Assembly: GCF_000013605.1 (NCBI RefSeq)
Contig: NC_007908.1
Span: 1,178,001 to 1,242,000 of the forward strand
Length of the DNA stretch: 64,000 nucleotides
Source of the DNA: Rhodoferax ferrireducens T118
GTDB taxonomy: Bacteria > Pseudomonadota > Gammaproteobacteria > Burkholderiales > Burkholderiaceae_C
Reading direction: 5' to 3'
The notes below the pieces were generated by a model that ran no database searches, was not told the DNA's origin, and was given only the letters and a program-made list of their open reading frames with translations. Shown one piece after another: positions 20,050 through 28,901 of the stretch. Every line of letters begins with the position of its first letter. The first letter of the stretch is position 1. Made by a program: the position numbers and the translations under genes.

Positions 20050-22881
20050 TCAGAACTTATAGGTAGCGCCGAGCAGCACCGAGCGGCCGAAATTTTCGGT
20101 TTTCCAAGGCAGTTGGCCAGTCGTTGACCCCGCGCTGCCGACGACTTCAGGACCCCGCGTTTGTACGGCGGGCGCATCCGTCAGGTTGTTGACCTGCAAA
20201 AGGAGTGACAGGCCCTTGTAGGGACCGCTTTCAAACGCGTAACCCATTTGGAAATCCAATTGTTTTTCCGCCTCGATGTGCGTGCTCGTCTCGGTGCCGA
20301 GCAACACGCTGCGTGTCGTGGCGGTAAAGGGTGAGCGATAGCGCTGACTGATCCGTGTAGAGAAACCCTGCGCCTCGTAATAGAAGGTCAGGTTGTTAAC
20401 AATGCCTGAAAATCCATCGAGATTGATAGGATTGCCGTTCTTGTCCTTGGGCAGGCTATTGCGCGTGATGGATTCGCTCACGATGACGCCAAAACCCTTC
20501 AGGGCGGGCGTCAGCAAGGCACCCTCCAGCGAAGCGCTCAACTCAAGACCATACACCGAGCCACCCTGGCCGTTTGCCTGCGTGGTGATAGTTCCCTGGT
20601 TGGGATCGCATCCTGGATTGGCTGCGGAACAACCAGCGGTCAGGGTCGGTGAATAGTTCGTGAAAGCAGAGAAGTCGCGTACGGTATCCTGGCTGTAGAT
20701 GAAGCTATCGAGCTTTTTATAGAACGCAGCACCCGCCACGTAGCTGCTCTTGCCGAAGTACTTCTCCAGTGACAAGTCAAGGGATTTTGCGCGCCATGGC
20801 TGGAGATCCGGCTTGCCACCGCCGCCGGCTGTCCAATGACCGAGAGCACTACCTGGGGAATTTTCCACCAGTTTCGGCTGATCGGCTCCGGCGCGCAAGT
20901 CGTCCATGCGCGGACGCGCCATTGCTTTTGCCAAACCAAATCGCGCAATGAGATCCGGTTTCAAATTGAAAGCCAGATTCAAACTAGGCAGGAAGTCGTT
21001 GTATGAGGTGCCGCCGTTGATCGCTATCAGCGAACCGCTCCCTGGTGCTCCGGGTGTCGCGCCGTCGTTCCATTGAAAACCATCGGCATTTTGCTGGGTG
21101 TGAACCGCCTGGACCCCGACATTGCCTCGAATGGGAACTGCACCCCAGTCGGTATCAATATTCAGTTTGGCGAATGCTGTGGTGACTTTCTCGTGCACAG
21201 CATACTTGTTGCTTTGTGACGACCACGGATCTTTCGGGGTAACCGTGTACAGGCCCATCACGCCCGGCACATCCCACGACACGGTGCTGGCATTAACACC
21301 GCCAACATTGATGGCTACCGGCCCACGCAAGGCGCTCGCCGGTATCCCCACATTAGCGCTTGCCAGCGCAAGACTATAGGCATCGGACTGGACATTCTTG
21401 TCACGCTGGGTGTAGTTCACGCCGGTCTCGACCGCGCTGAACATCCCTCCTTCGAGGTCGCGCTTACCAGACAGGCGAAACGACTTGATCTCGTCCTTGT
21501 AGGTTGGCGTGCGCATTTCGGCCCAGTTGGGGTCATTGGTCAATTGCACGTTGGCGGCATTGCTCAAATCCTGGCTTGTCGACCACGCCTGATTACCAGT
21601 GCTGCCAAGACCTGAAAATGTGAGAGGGCCCCCAGCCAAACCCTTGGCGACGGATTGAATGTACGTCTCGTTGCGATTGGCGCGCGAGTAGCCCAGGTCG
21701 GCCACCGCTGTCCACTTGTCGGCCAGCTTCAGCTCGTTTTTCCAGCCCAGCGAAGTGATGTCATCGCTGCGATGGAAGTTCTTTTCGTAGACCAGGCTGC
21801 GTCCGCCATCCACCGTGCCGCTGTCAATAATCGTATTGCCGTTGACAACCGAGGTGCCGACGTTCGAAAACTTGGCACCGCCACTCCAGAGCCCGATATC
21901 ACCTGCCCAAAAGTTTGAGACGCGATCCTGATCGAACTTGGAGTAATACAAATCAACGGCGCTGTGAAAGTCCTTGTTCGGCTTGAACTCGAGCACAGCC
22001 ATCAAACCGTCGCGCACCTGTTTGCTGGATGTCACGCTGGCTTCAAAACCTTGAGCAAACTGGGCGCGATTGTTGCCTACCCCAAGCGAGGGTACACCGG
22101 TTGCACCCGCACCCCATTGCCCGGCATAGTCGCCGTATTTCCAGGCCTCGTATTTTTTTGTCTCTCCCGGAGAATCAAGATGAGCGAACCCGATCGCCAG
22201 ACCCACTGTGTTGTCCACGAACTGATTGACATACGAGGCACTGACACGGTTGCCCAAGCCATCTGCACCCTGGGGCGACAACTGACCGAAGGAATTTTTC
22301 TCACCCCGCACGTTGACAACAACTTGACGGCCACGCGAGTCCAAGGGCATCACCGGACGAATGTCGACCGTGCCGGACAAGCCTTGCCCGATTAGGGTGG
22401 CATCGGGCGTCTTGTAAACAATGACCTGTTTAACCAACTCTGAGGGAAACTGATCGTACTCTGCAGCACGTCCTTCGCCGGAGCTGACGACTTCGCGCCC
22501 GTTGAGCACGGCACCTGCGTAATCGGGACCCAGCCCACGAATCGAGATCGCCGATGCGCGCCCGTCCACGCGCTGCGCCGCCAAACCTGGCAGACGCGCG
22601 ATCGAATCAGCAATGCTGGTGTCCGGCAATTTGCCAATGTCTTCCGCCGAAACTGCTTCCACGATGGAGTCTGAATTGCGCTTTGCCGCAATGGAACTTT
22701 CAATACCCTTGCGGATGCCGGTCACGACCACGGTGTCCAGTTCGGCTGCCTCTTGTTGCTGGGCGTAAACCGCTCCCGTCGCAAACAGCAACGTTGCGCA
22801 GGCGGCTGCGATGGGGCTCATTCGCAGTTCAGCACGTCGCCAAGGGGCGTTCTGACTACGATGGGTGACGGAACTTCTCAT
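20050..22881 (-). CDS. TonB-dependent outer-membrane receptor
   Basis: Outer-membrane active transporter of 943 residues. Signal peptide ends at VYAQQQ (about residue 40). The TonB box DTVVVTG is at 49-55, then a plug domain (about 70-190; SIADSIARLPGLAAQRV, SIRGLGPDYAGAVLNG) and a 22-strand-type barrel ending in ATYKF, with the terminal phenylalanine needed for barrel assembly. The size and GxxxSI..KRNSDSIVEAVSAEDIGKLPD opening match the sugar-specific TBDR group of Caulobacter, Xanthomonas and relatives. GAGGAG precedes the ATG. Inferred cargo: beta-gluco-oligosaccharides, from GH3/GH30/GH5 neighbours and the operator upstream. Confidence 0.94.
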   Translation of the reverse strand: MRSSVTHRSQNAPWRRAELRMSPIAAACATLLFATGAVYAQQQEAAELDTVVVTGIRKGIESSIAAKRNSDSIVEAVSAEDIGKLPDTSIADSIARLPGLAAQRVDGRASAISIRGLGPDYAGAVLNGREVVSSGEGRAAEYDQFPSELVKQVIVYKTPDATLIGQGLSGTVDIRPVMPLDSRGRQVVVNVRGEKNSFGQLSPQGADGLGNRVSASYVNQFVDNTVGLAIGFAHLDSPGETKKYEAWKYGDYAGQWGAGATGVPSLGVGNNRAQFAQGFEASVTSSKQVRDGLMAVLEFKPNKDFHSAVDLYYSKFDQDRVSNFWAGDIGLWSGGAKFSNVGTSVVNGNTIIDSGTVDGGRSLVYEKNFHRSDDITSLGWKNELKLADKWTAVADLGYSRANRNETYIQSVAKGLAGGPLTFSGLGSTGNQAWSTSQDLSNAANVQLTNDPNWAEMRTPTYKDEIKSFRLSGKRDLEGGMFSAVETGVNYTQRDKNVQSDAYSLALASANVGIPASALRGPVAINVGGVNASTVSWDVPGVMGLYTVTPKDPWSSQSNKYAVHEKVTTAFAKLNIDTDWGAVPIRGNVGVQAVHTQQNADGFQWNDGATPGAPGSGSLIAINGGTSYNDFLPSLNLAFNLKPDLIARFGLAKAMARPRMDDLRAGADQPKLVENSPGSALGHWTAGGGGKPDLQPWRAKSLDLSLEKYFGKSSYVAGAAFYKKLDSFIYSQDTVRDFSAFTNYSPTLTAGCSAANPGCDPNQGTITTQANGQGGSVYGLELSASLEGALLTPALKGFGVIVSESITRNSLPKDKNGNPINLDGFSGIVNNLTFYYEAQGFSTRISQRYRSPFTATTRSVLLGTETSTHIEAEKQLDFQMGYAFESGPYKGLSLLLQVNNLTDAPAVQTRGPEVVGSAGSTTGQLPWKTENFGRSVLLGATYKF

Positions 22882-22968
22882 TCAAATACTCCTCGGGGCT
22901 CGATTTAAAAAAATTGATTCATCATTCTGAAACCATGATGTAGCAATCCACTCATTACAGGTACAGGG

Positions 22969-22990
22969 CAACTGGAAACGTTTCCAGTTG
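22969..22990. promoter_or_regulatory. Perfect 22-bp LacI-family operator upstream of the TonB-dependent receptor
   Basis: Uninterrupted palindrome: half-site CAACTGGAAAC followed by its exact complement GTTTCCAGTTG, centred between 22979 and 22980, in an otherwise AT-rich intergenic stretch. It lies 88 bases before the receptor start. The core GGAAACGTTTCC is a classical GalR/LacI-family operator with the central CG. No other regulator gene is nearby, so the LacI protein at 14717-15727 is the likely binder. Confidence 0.82.
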
Positions 22991-23198
22991 TTGCAACTTT
23001 ACCAGTCTGAATGACAGATGCTTATCGGGGAAATCCCTAAGAGGGAGACTAATTAGCAACGACAAACCAACTATTGGCTGGTTTTGTCAACATTTGCTCG
23101 GTCTTGTCGGCCGGTCAGCGCCTGTTGGCATGACGGATAAAGTCAATGGTCAATATGGGCAGCATGTTGCGGCTCGCGCCGGCGCCGGACAAGGGCTC

Positions 23199-24212
23199 TC
23201 AATTTTTGACGCCCTCGGGCAGCGGCATTCTTTTTTGCGTCAGGACTTCTCGCAGGCGGTCCGGGTAGTCGGTGATGATGCCGTCCACGCCCCATTCAAT
23301 CAGGCGCTCCATCAGGGGTTCCTGGTTGACCGTCCATGGAATGACCTGGAGACCCAAACTCTGTGCCTCTTTCACCAGGGGTGCTGACAGGTTGTTGTAG
23401 TTGGGGGCCCAGATGACGCCGGGGAAATTTTCCGCAGAGGCGCGAATCATGCGTGGCACCGAGCCATCGTGATCCGCAAGCAGGTGTCCCGCTGTCCAGG
23501 ATCCGTCTGTCAAAGTGTGGAAGTCAGGGGCCGCGATGGTGAGGTACATGGTGCGCAAACCCGGTTCGAGCCTGTGCAACAACTCCAATGTGCGCCAGTC
23601 GAAACTTTGCACCATGACGCGCTGGGTCATGCCAGCTTCGCGAATGACCTCCAGCATCGTTTTGACGAAAGCCTCAGGCTCCAGCGTGCTTTCTGGATGG
23701 TGTGGATTGATCTTGGTTTCCATGTCGAAATGGACATCTTTCGCACCCAGGTCATTGACCAACTTGAATAACGCCGCCAGTGTCGAAATGCGCTGGCCGT
23801 CGCGCGGCTGCTGATCGGGGAATGCGCGTGCGTAGCTGCTGGTCGGGTTGATCCGGCCCACGTCGTAGGACTGCACTTGTGCGAGGGTGAGCGACCGGAT
23901 GAGAGGACCACGCTCCTGCAGCCACCGGCCTTGCGCGTCGCGCGTGATGGCAGGATTGAGCGCGGCGTCGTGCGAGATCACGGGGATGCCATCGGCGGTG
24001 ATGGCAATGTCAAGCTCAAGGGTGGTTACCCCCATTCGGAGCGCATGCTCAAAGGAGGCCAGGGTGTTTTCAGGTCGCAAGCCACGCCCGCCGCGATGGG
24101 CTTGCAGGTCGAATGCTTGCGCGTGCGGAGCGGCAAATAAAAGGAAGGCAAGCCCGAGGCGCGCTAGCGCTGAAGACTTGCCACCCCAAGAGAAAGCGCA
24201 ATCGCGTGCCAT
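23199..24212 (-). CDS. Glycerophosphodiester phosphodiesterase, exported
   Basis: GDPD-family enzyme of 337 residues that splits glycerophosphodiesters into glycerol-3-phosphate and an alcohol. Signal peptide ends at HAQA (about 33). The catalytic QAHRGGRG (H39, R40), RPENT (E48), LELDI and ISHDAALNP (H81) motifs are all present. The C-terminal VDGIITDYPDRLRE is typical. It begins 23 bases after tonB in the same direction and may be the last gene of that operon. Its link to glucan use is not obvious; glycerophosphoglucan side chains are one possibility. Confidence 0.92.
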   Translation of the reverse strand: MARDCAFSWGGKSSALARLGLAFLLFAAPHAQAFDLQAHRGGRGLRPENTLASFEHALRMGVTTLELDIAITADGIPVISHDAALNPAITRDAQGRWLQERGPLIRSLTLAQVQSYDVGRINPTSSYARAFPDQQPRDGQRISTLAALFKLVNDLGAKDVHFDMETKINPHHPESTLEPEAFVKTMLEVIREAGMTQRVMVQSFDWRTLELLHRLEPGLRTMYLTIAAPDFHTLTDGSWTAGHLLADHDGSVPRMIRASAENFPGVIWAPNYNNLSAPLVKEAQSLGLQVIPWTVNQEPLMERLIEWGVDGIITDYPDRLREVLTQKRMPLPEGVKN

Positions 24213-24235
24213 GGAGAGGGAGGGTGACGGGCTTG

Positions 24236-24895
24236 TCAGTCCAGTTTGAAGTTGAATTCCTGCACGGCAATGACGTCACTCTCATTGGTCACGCATTTGT
24301 ACTGCATCATGGCGGCCTTGACGGCGGTGTGGAACACGCGGGGGCCGGACAGCACCGTCACGTCCTGGATGATGCCGTTCTTGATGTGGATCTGCGCCTT
24401 GACCACACCCTCAATGCCATCCTGCAGCGCCTTGCGTGGCATCTCGGGCGGCACCTGGGTGGGACATGCCAGCCCAATGGTGGTGCGCTTCGGTCCGGTG
24501 GCCACAGGCGTATCCGGTGGCGGTGGCGGTGCAATCTCGGCCGGTGCCCTGGGTGGTGTTGCCACCGAAACAATGGCGGGGGCATTGGACGACACCTGCG
24601 GCGTCACATCGGGTGGCGGCACATAGGGCGGTGGCGGTGCTTCAACCTTGGGCATCACCAGCGGCTTCTCGATCTTCTTGGGTGGCGGCGGCGGTGGCGG
24701 TGGCGGCGGAATGATGACTTCCTGAATCACCACGGCTTCAAGTGGCTTCTTGATGAAGTCAATGCCTTTGCGCGCCATGCCCGAGACCAGCGCGTAACCA
24801 ATGATGGCGTGCAGCGCAATAACAATAATCAGGCCCTTGATGCGCCGTGACGGGTCGCGCGGCTCAAAGCGGTAATCCATTTCAAGCGTATTCAT
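24236..24895 (-). CDS. tonB: TonB energy transducer
   Basis: Links the inner-membrane proton motive force to TonB-dependent receptors. It has 219 residues: a short cytoplasmic part, one membrane segment (about 20-40), then a proline-rich spacer with ten consecutive prolines. The C-terminal domain (about 150-219; GIEGVVKAQIHIKNGIIQ, VFHTAVKAAMMQYKC) contacts the TonB box. Its ATG overlaps the preceding exbD stop. Position beside the receptor locus suggests a dedicated energy system. Confidence 0.92.
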   Translation of the reverse strand: MNTLEMDYRFEPRDPSRRIKGLIIVIALHAIIGYALVSGMARKGIDFIKKPLEAVVIQEVIIPPPPPPPPPPKKIEKPLVMPKVEAPPPPYVPPPDVTPQVSSNAPAIVSVATPPRAPAEIAPPPPPDTPVATGPKRTTIGLACPTQVPPEMPRKALQDGIEGVVKAQIHIKNGIIQDVTVLSGPRVFHTAVKAAMMQYKCVTNESDVIAVQEFNFKLD

Positions 24896-25347
24896 TGCAC
24901 AAACTGCTCAGCGCCGATGACGGCAATTTTGTTGAGACCCAGGCGCTTGCTGCTGGAGAGCACATTGGCAAAGACAGCGTACTGCGAGGCTTTGTTGGGG
25001 CGGATGTGGACTTCGGGCTGGGGCTGCTGGGGCGCGACGGCTTTCATCTTCTCATCGAGCTCCTGTGCGCTCACGGGCAAGCCCTGCCAATAAACGACGC
25101 TTTGCTCGTCGATGTCAATCTGTATCTTTTCCGGCTTGATCAGAGTGGTGGGCGGCGCGCCGACCGGCATTTCCAGGTTGACCGAGTGCAGCTGAATCGG
25201 GATCGTGATGATCAGCATGACCAATAAAACCAGCATCACGTCAATCAGGGGCGTGGTGTTGATCTCCATCATCACCTCGGGCTCACCCGAGCTGCTTGTG
25301 TTTCCTACGTGCATTCCCATGGGGGTAATTCCCTTGTTGGCGCTCAA
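24892..25347 (-). CDS. exbD: ExbD/TolR-family protein, second copy
   Basis: Proton-channel partner of ExbB, 151 residues. One membrane segment follows MMEINTTPLIDVMLVLLVML, which contains the conserved membrane aspartate, and a periplasmic ExbD domain completes it. A glycine/serine-rich cytoplasmic leader of about 25 residues precedes the segment. Overlaps the first exbD by four bases and tonB by four bases (ATGA at each end). Confidence 0.92.
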   Translation of the reverse strand: MSANKGITPMGMHVGNTSSSGEPEVMMEINTTPLIDVMLVLLVMLIITIPIQLHSVNLEMPVGAPPTTLIKPEKIQIDIDEQSVVYWQGLPVSAQELDEKMKAVAPQQPQPEVHIRPNKASQYAVFANVLSSSKRLGLNKIAVIGAEQFVQ

Positions 25348-25778
25348 CCACCCAGCGGTGGCGGCTCAGTGATAAAGGCGACTTTGACGATGCCCGCGCG
25401 CTGGCAGGCCAGCAGGACCTTGCCGACGCCTTCATAGCGGGCGTTGGCGTCACCGCGGACCTGGACTTCGGGCTGCGGCTTGACGCTGGAGACTTTCTTG
25501 AGCTTTTCCACCAGTGCGTCAACGTTCTTGATGCGGGCGTCGTACCAGAAAATGTTGCCCGCCTGATCGACCGAGATGATGATGTTCTCGGGCTTGCTTT
25601 CCCGCACCTCAACGCGTTCCTTCGGCAAGGAGAGCTTGATGGAGGTGGTGACCACGGGAATGGTGATCAGGAAAATGATCAACAACACCAGCATCACGTC
25701 CACCAGGGGCGTGGTGTTGATGGCCGACATGACAGCGTCATCGCCATCGTCGTCGTTGGAGCCGACATTCATGGACAT
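25344..25778 (-). CDS. exbD: ExbD/TolR-family protein, first copy
   Basis: ExbD of 144 residues, with the membrane aspartate in SAINTTPLVDVMLVLLIIFL and a periplasmic domain (NIIISVDQAGNIFWYDARI). An acidic N-terminal patch DDDGDD precedes the membrane segment. It is paralogous to the next gene; two ExbDs per TonB cluster are known in several proteobacteria. It lies 43 bases after exbB. Confidence 0.92.
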   Translation of the reverse strand: MSMNVGSNDDDGDDAVMSAINTTPLVDVMLVLLIIFLITIPVVTTSIKLSLPKERVEVRESKPENIIISVDQAGNIFWYDARIKNVDALVEKLKKVSSVKPQPEVQVRGDANARYEGVGKVLLACQRAGIVKVAFITEPPPLGG

Positions 25779-25821
25779 AAGGGATTCCTAATAGACAGAT
25801 GTCTGCTGGCGTGAGCGACGC

Positions 25822-26685
25822 TCAGGCCTTCGCCACCGAACCCAGCACCACCGCGTGCAGGTCGCTGCTGAAGGCGCGCACCTCGTCCATCACGGCCTTG
25901 TTGCGCCGCACCAGCCAGTTGTAGGCCAGCACTGCAGGCACCGCCACCGCCAGCCCAATCGCGGTCATGAGCAGCGCCTCACCCACCGGGCCTGCCACTT
26001 TGTCGATGGAAGCCTGGCCGGAGATGCCGATGGCGGTGAGTGCATGGTAGATGCCCCAGACCGTGCCGAACAGGCCGACAAAAGGAGAAATCGAGCCAAC
26101 GGTGGCAAGAAACGCCAGGCCGCCCTGCGTATTGCTTTGAATGCGATCGACCGCGCGCTGGATGCCCATCGCCATCCAGTCGTTGAGTGGAATGTGGCCC
26201 ATCAGGCCTTCATGCTTCTTGATCGCATTGGTGGCCGCATCGGCCATAAAACGGAAAGGACTGTTCTTCTCCAGCGCCTCAGCGCCCTGTTGCACGGTGC
26301 CGGCGGTCCAGAAGTTCTTGACCGCCGCCTTGGCCTGGCGCCCCATCTTGGCTTGCTCCAGAACCTTGACGATCATGATGTACCAGCTGCCAACGCTCAT
26401 GATGAGCAGCAGCAGCAACACAGTTTTGGCAACTGCATCAGAGGTTTTCCAGAGCGCTTCAAGACCGTAAGGGTTGTCAAGTGCATCCGGGGTCTTCTTG
26501 ATGGCGGCAGCGGATGGATCGACCGCTTTCACGTCGGTGAGGACGGGCAGGGCGGCAGGAGCGGCGCTGGAAGCCGTCGTGGCGACTGTCGATTGGGCCT
26601 GCACCACGCCCGGCACCAGCGTTAAAACCAGTCCCAGCGTGCAGGCGAAGGATTTGAACATTCGAGCGATGTTGATTTGCATCAT
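25822..26685 (-). CDS. exbB: ExbB/MotA/TolQ-family proton channel
   Basis: Inner-membrane channel subunit, 287 residues from ATG 26685. An N-terminal signal-like segment (about 5-30, ending VVQAQST) and an alanine-rich linker precede three membrane helices; GSISPFVGLFGTVWGIYHAL and EALLMTAIGLAVAVPAVLAYN are the conserved family blocks. AGGA six bases before ATG 26685 supports this start over 26715. It heads the exbB-exbD-exbD-tonB operon, and an operator-like palindrome lies 76 bases upstream. Confidence 0.92.
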   Translation of the reverse strand: MMQINIARMFKSFACTLGLVLTLVPGVVQAQSTVATTASSAAPAALPVLTDVKAVDPSAAAIKKTPDALDNPYGLEALWKTSDAVAKTVLLLLLIMSVGSWYIMIVKVLEQAKMGRQAKAAVKNFWTAGTVQQGAEALEKNSPFRFMADAATNAIKKHEGLMGHIPLNDWMAMGIQRAVDRIQSNTQGGLAFLATVGSISPFVGLFGTVWGIYHALTAIGISGQASIDKVAGPVGEALLMTAIGLAVAVPAVLAYNWLVRRNKAVMDEVRAFSSDLHAVVLGSVAKA

Positions 26686-26760
26686 GGTTCCTAATAAAAA
26701 GATGCTTTGGGGCAATTGTCAGTGGTGTGTGATTCATGTCAAAGAAATCACCGCTGAAAT

Positions 26761-26776
26761 ATGGAAAGGATTCCAT
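26761..26776. promoter_or_regulatory. Putative LacI-family operator upstream of exbB
   Basis: ATGGAAAGGATTCCAT: perfect 6-bp arms ATGGAA/TTCCAT separated by AGGA. It shares GGAAAG..TTCC with the site before the second GH1 gene. It lies in the 150-base gap between the sugar-kinase stop and exbB, 76 bases from the exbB start. The assignment rests on resemblance alone. Confidence 0.5.
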
Positions 26777-26835
26777 TTTATCCCGAAACATGCTTCAGAT
26801 AGCGCAAGAAGAGGGCCAAGACACCCGTGTTTACC

Positions 26836-27828
26836 CTATGCCACCAGCGCCAGCGCGCCGAAATCGCCGACCCGCTCACCCAGACCGGCCGGCACCAACT
26901 CGCAGCCGTCCGTCAGGGGCGGTAACTTGCCGTGAACGTAGCCCTGCAGCTTGGGCAATAACAAGGCACGGTGATGCCAGAAGACGCTGCCACCGAGGCT
27001 GATGCGCTCCAGATCAAGCGTCGCAATCAGGTTGTACAAGGTGCGGCCCATGATCCGGCAGAATTCATCAATAATGGCTGTAGCCCCCGTATCACCTGCA
27101 TAGGCAGCTTTGAAAAGAGTAGCGGAATCGGTGTAGCCGAGATGCCCGAAGCGCCTTGGAATGGCGTTGCCGGCAATCAGGCCTTCCACGTCACCGACGT
27201 TGCCGCAGCCACACAGGGCGTCGTTGTTGTCGCTCACGAACAGATGGCCGGCGTGCCCGGCATTGCCGTTTTTGCCACGCAGCACCTGGCCGTCCACACA
27301 CAGGCCCACGCCGATGCCGGTGCTCCAGGTGACATAGGCGCAGTTGGCCAGCGCTTGGCCGTTGATCTGCAGTGCGCCCCAGCGCCGTTCGGCCTCCAGG
27401 GCACCGATGCCGTCGTTTTCAACCCGTACCTTGGCAAAAACCCGACGCAAGGGCGCCTCCAGCAAGGCGGTTTGCCAGTCATTGGGCAAACCACGTGCCT
27501 TGCCCGCCAGTCCACCGCAAATATTGGGCGCAGCCAGTTCCACGCAGCCCTTGTTCAGCACAAACGGTCCGCAGGATGCCACGCCCAGCGCCGACAGATC
27601 GCCGGTTGCCACGCCCGATGCAGCGCAACTCTGCCCGACCAGACGGATGATTTGCAGGGCCAATGCATCATTCGCACCTTCCTTGGCCGTGGGCTCGGCC
27701 ACCCGGCCGCGCACGCCCTGTTCGTCGGCGATGCTGACCGCCACTTTGGTGCCGCCAATGTCCACGCAAGCGACGGGTGCGGCGCCCGGTTCCAGGCGAA
27801 AGCCGTCAGATAAAAGGTTTTGATTCAT
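26836..27828 (-). CDS. ROK-family sugar kinase (probable glucokinase or fructokinase)
   Basis: Cytoplasmic ATP-dependent hexose kinase, 330 residues. The phosphate-binding loop VDIGGTKVAVSIAD is at about 22-35 and WSTGIGVGLCVDG follows. The zinc site normally reads CxCGxxGCxE but here is CGCGNVGDVE, the third cysteine replaced by Asp; the histidine in HAGH is present. It lies 52 bases after the cupin gene in the same direction and upstream of the TonB operon. The role proposed is phosphorylation of sugar released by the GH1, GH3 and GH30 enzymes; glucose versus fructose cannot be decided from sequence. Confidence 0.88.
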   Translation of the reverse strand: MNQNLLSDGFRLEPGAAPVACVDIGGTKVAVSIADEQGVRGRVAEPTAKEGANDALALQIIRLVGQSCAASGVATGDLSALGVASCGPFVLNKGCVELAAPNICGGLAGKARGLPNDWQTALLEAPLRRVFAKVRVENDGIGALEAERRWGALQINGQALANCAYVTWSTGIGVGLCVDGQVLRGKNGNAGHAGHLFVSDNNDALCGCGNVGDVEGLIAGNAIPRRFGHLGYTDSATLFKAAYAGDTGATAIIDEFCRIMGRTLYNLIATLDLERISLGGSVFWHHRALLLPKLQGYVHGKLPPLTDGCELVPAGLGERVGDFGALALVA

Positions 27829-27880
27829 GGTGTCAGTTTCAACAAGGGTGCAGAGTCAAGGCAGGGTGGGAAGGTGTTGA

Positions 27881-28249
27881 TCATGTCCGGCCGTAGTCGT
27901 CTCCCTGGCGCACGATGTCATCTTCGCCCAGGTAGTGACCAAACTGAATTTCAATGATTTCAACCGGGGCGGCGCTCCGGTTCGTCAGGCGGTGCACTTG
28001 TCCGATGGCGATGTCCACGTGACCACCCGGCACCAGAGTTAGCACCTGCTCTCCCACCGTGACGTGAGCCTGGCCCAGCACCACAACCCAGTGTTCGGCG
28101 CGCTGCAGGTGCTTTTGCAGACTGAGTTGCTGTCCCGGATTGACGCGGATGCGTTTGACCTTGTGGCCCGGCACCTCGGAGAGGGTTTCATACCAGCCCC
28201 AAGGTCGTTCGGTGCGTTCAATCGACTCGCTTCTTGATGAACTGGTCAT
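27881..28249 (-). CDS. Cupin, mannose-6-phosphate isomerase type II-like
   Basis: Small cupin of 122 residues corresponding to the C-terminal isomerase domain of bifunctional ManC/AlgA proteins. RPWGWYETL, VNPGQQLSLQKHLQRAEHW and PGGHVDIAIGQVHRL hold the metal-binding histidines and glutamine. It would interconvert mannose-6-phosphate and fructose-6-phosphate. It appears co-transcribed with the ROK kinase. Confidence 0.85.
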   Translation of the reverse strand: MTSSSRSESIERTERPWGWYETLSEVPGHKVKRIRVNPGQQLSLQKHLQRAEHWVVVLGQAHVTVGEQVLTLVPGGHVDIAIGQVHRLTNRSAAPVEIIEIQFGHYLGEDDIVRQGDDYGRT

Positions 28250-28322
28250 GGGGCTTGGGTGAGTAGTGACAGAGCCTCGATGCTAATCGCTGGCGGGCGC
28301 CTGGGTTACGCCGGCGTTACCG

Positions 28323-28760
28323 TCAAAGGCGTTGCGCCAAGGCCCAGCGCACGATGTCAGCCGCGCCCATGGCGCCGGGCTGGCGTGCCAATTCGCGACC
28401 GGCAGAGAACAAGGCCAGCGTCGGAATGCTGCGGATGTTGAAGCGTGCCCCCAGTGCCTGTGCCTCTTCGGTGTTGACCTTGGCCAGCCGGAAGCGCGGC
28501 TCCAATTGCGCCGCTGCTTGCTCAAACGCCGGCGCCATCTGGCGGCACGGCCCACACCACGGAGCCCAAAAGTCCACCAGCACCGGGATCTGGCAGCGGT
28601 TGATGTGGCGATCAAAGTTGCTGTCGTCAAGCGCCACCGAATGCGCCACGAACAGCGGTTTGTGGCAGTTGCCGCAATCGGGCGCGCTGGCCAAATCAAC
28701 CTGACGCACGCGGTTGGTGGTGTGGCAGTGAGGACAAATGATGTGCAGAGAGTCAGTCAT
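28323..28760 (-). CDS. trxC: Thioredoxin 2
   Basis: Zinc-containing thioredoxin of 145 residues. An N-terminal zinc ribbon with two CxxC pairs (CPHC, CGNC) precedes a thioredoxin fold with the redox motif WCGPC and the cis-proline region SIPTLALF. It reduces cytoplasmic disulfides and is often linked to oxidative stress. It sits between the cupin and RpiR-type genes; functional linkage to sugar metabolism is not evident. Confidence 0.94.
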   Translation of the reverse strand: MTDSLHIICPHCHTTNRVRQVDLASAPDCGNCHKPLFVAHSVALDDSNFDRHINRCQIPVLVDFWAPWCGPCRQMAPAFEQAAAQLEPRFRLAKVNTEEAQALGARFNIRSIPTLALFSAGRELARQPGAMGAADIVRWALAQRL

Positions 28761-28818
28761 GATGGAAATCCCTTTCTGCTTGCTAGATGGAGGTCATTGC
28801 GGCAACTATCAAGTGCTA

Positions 28819-28868
28819 CAAAATGTGTAGCTGTTTATGCAGGGTGGTAGGGGGCTGGAGCCCTTATT
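28819..28868 (-). repeat. Diverged Comamonadaceae-type intergenic repeat, copy 2
   Basis: The core AGCTGTTTATGC...GGGGGCTGGAGCCC resembles, from memory, the AGCTGCT(T)GCGC...GGGCTAGAGGCC interspersed repeat common between genes of Comamonadaceae. Another copy lies inverted at 36252-36310. It sits between rpiR and trxC. Function unknown. Confidence 0.45.
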
Positions 28869-28901
28869 GCCATCAACCGACGGTTTCCGTCCCGACTGGT
28901 T

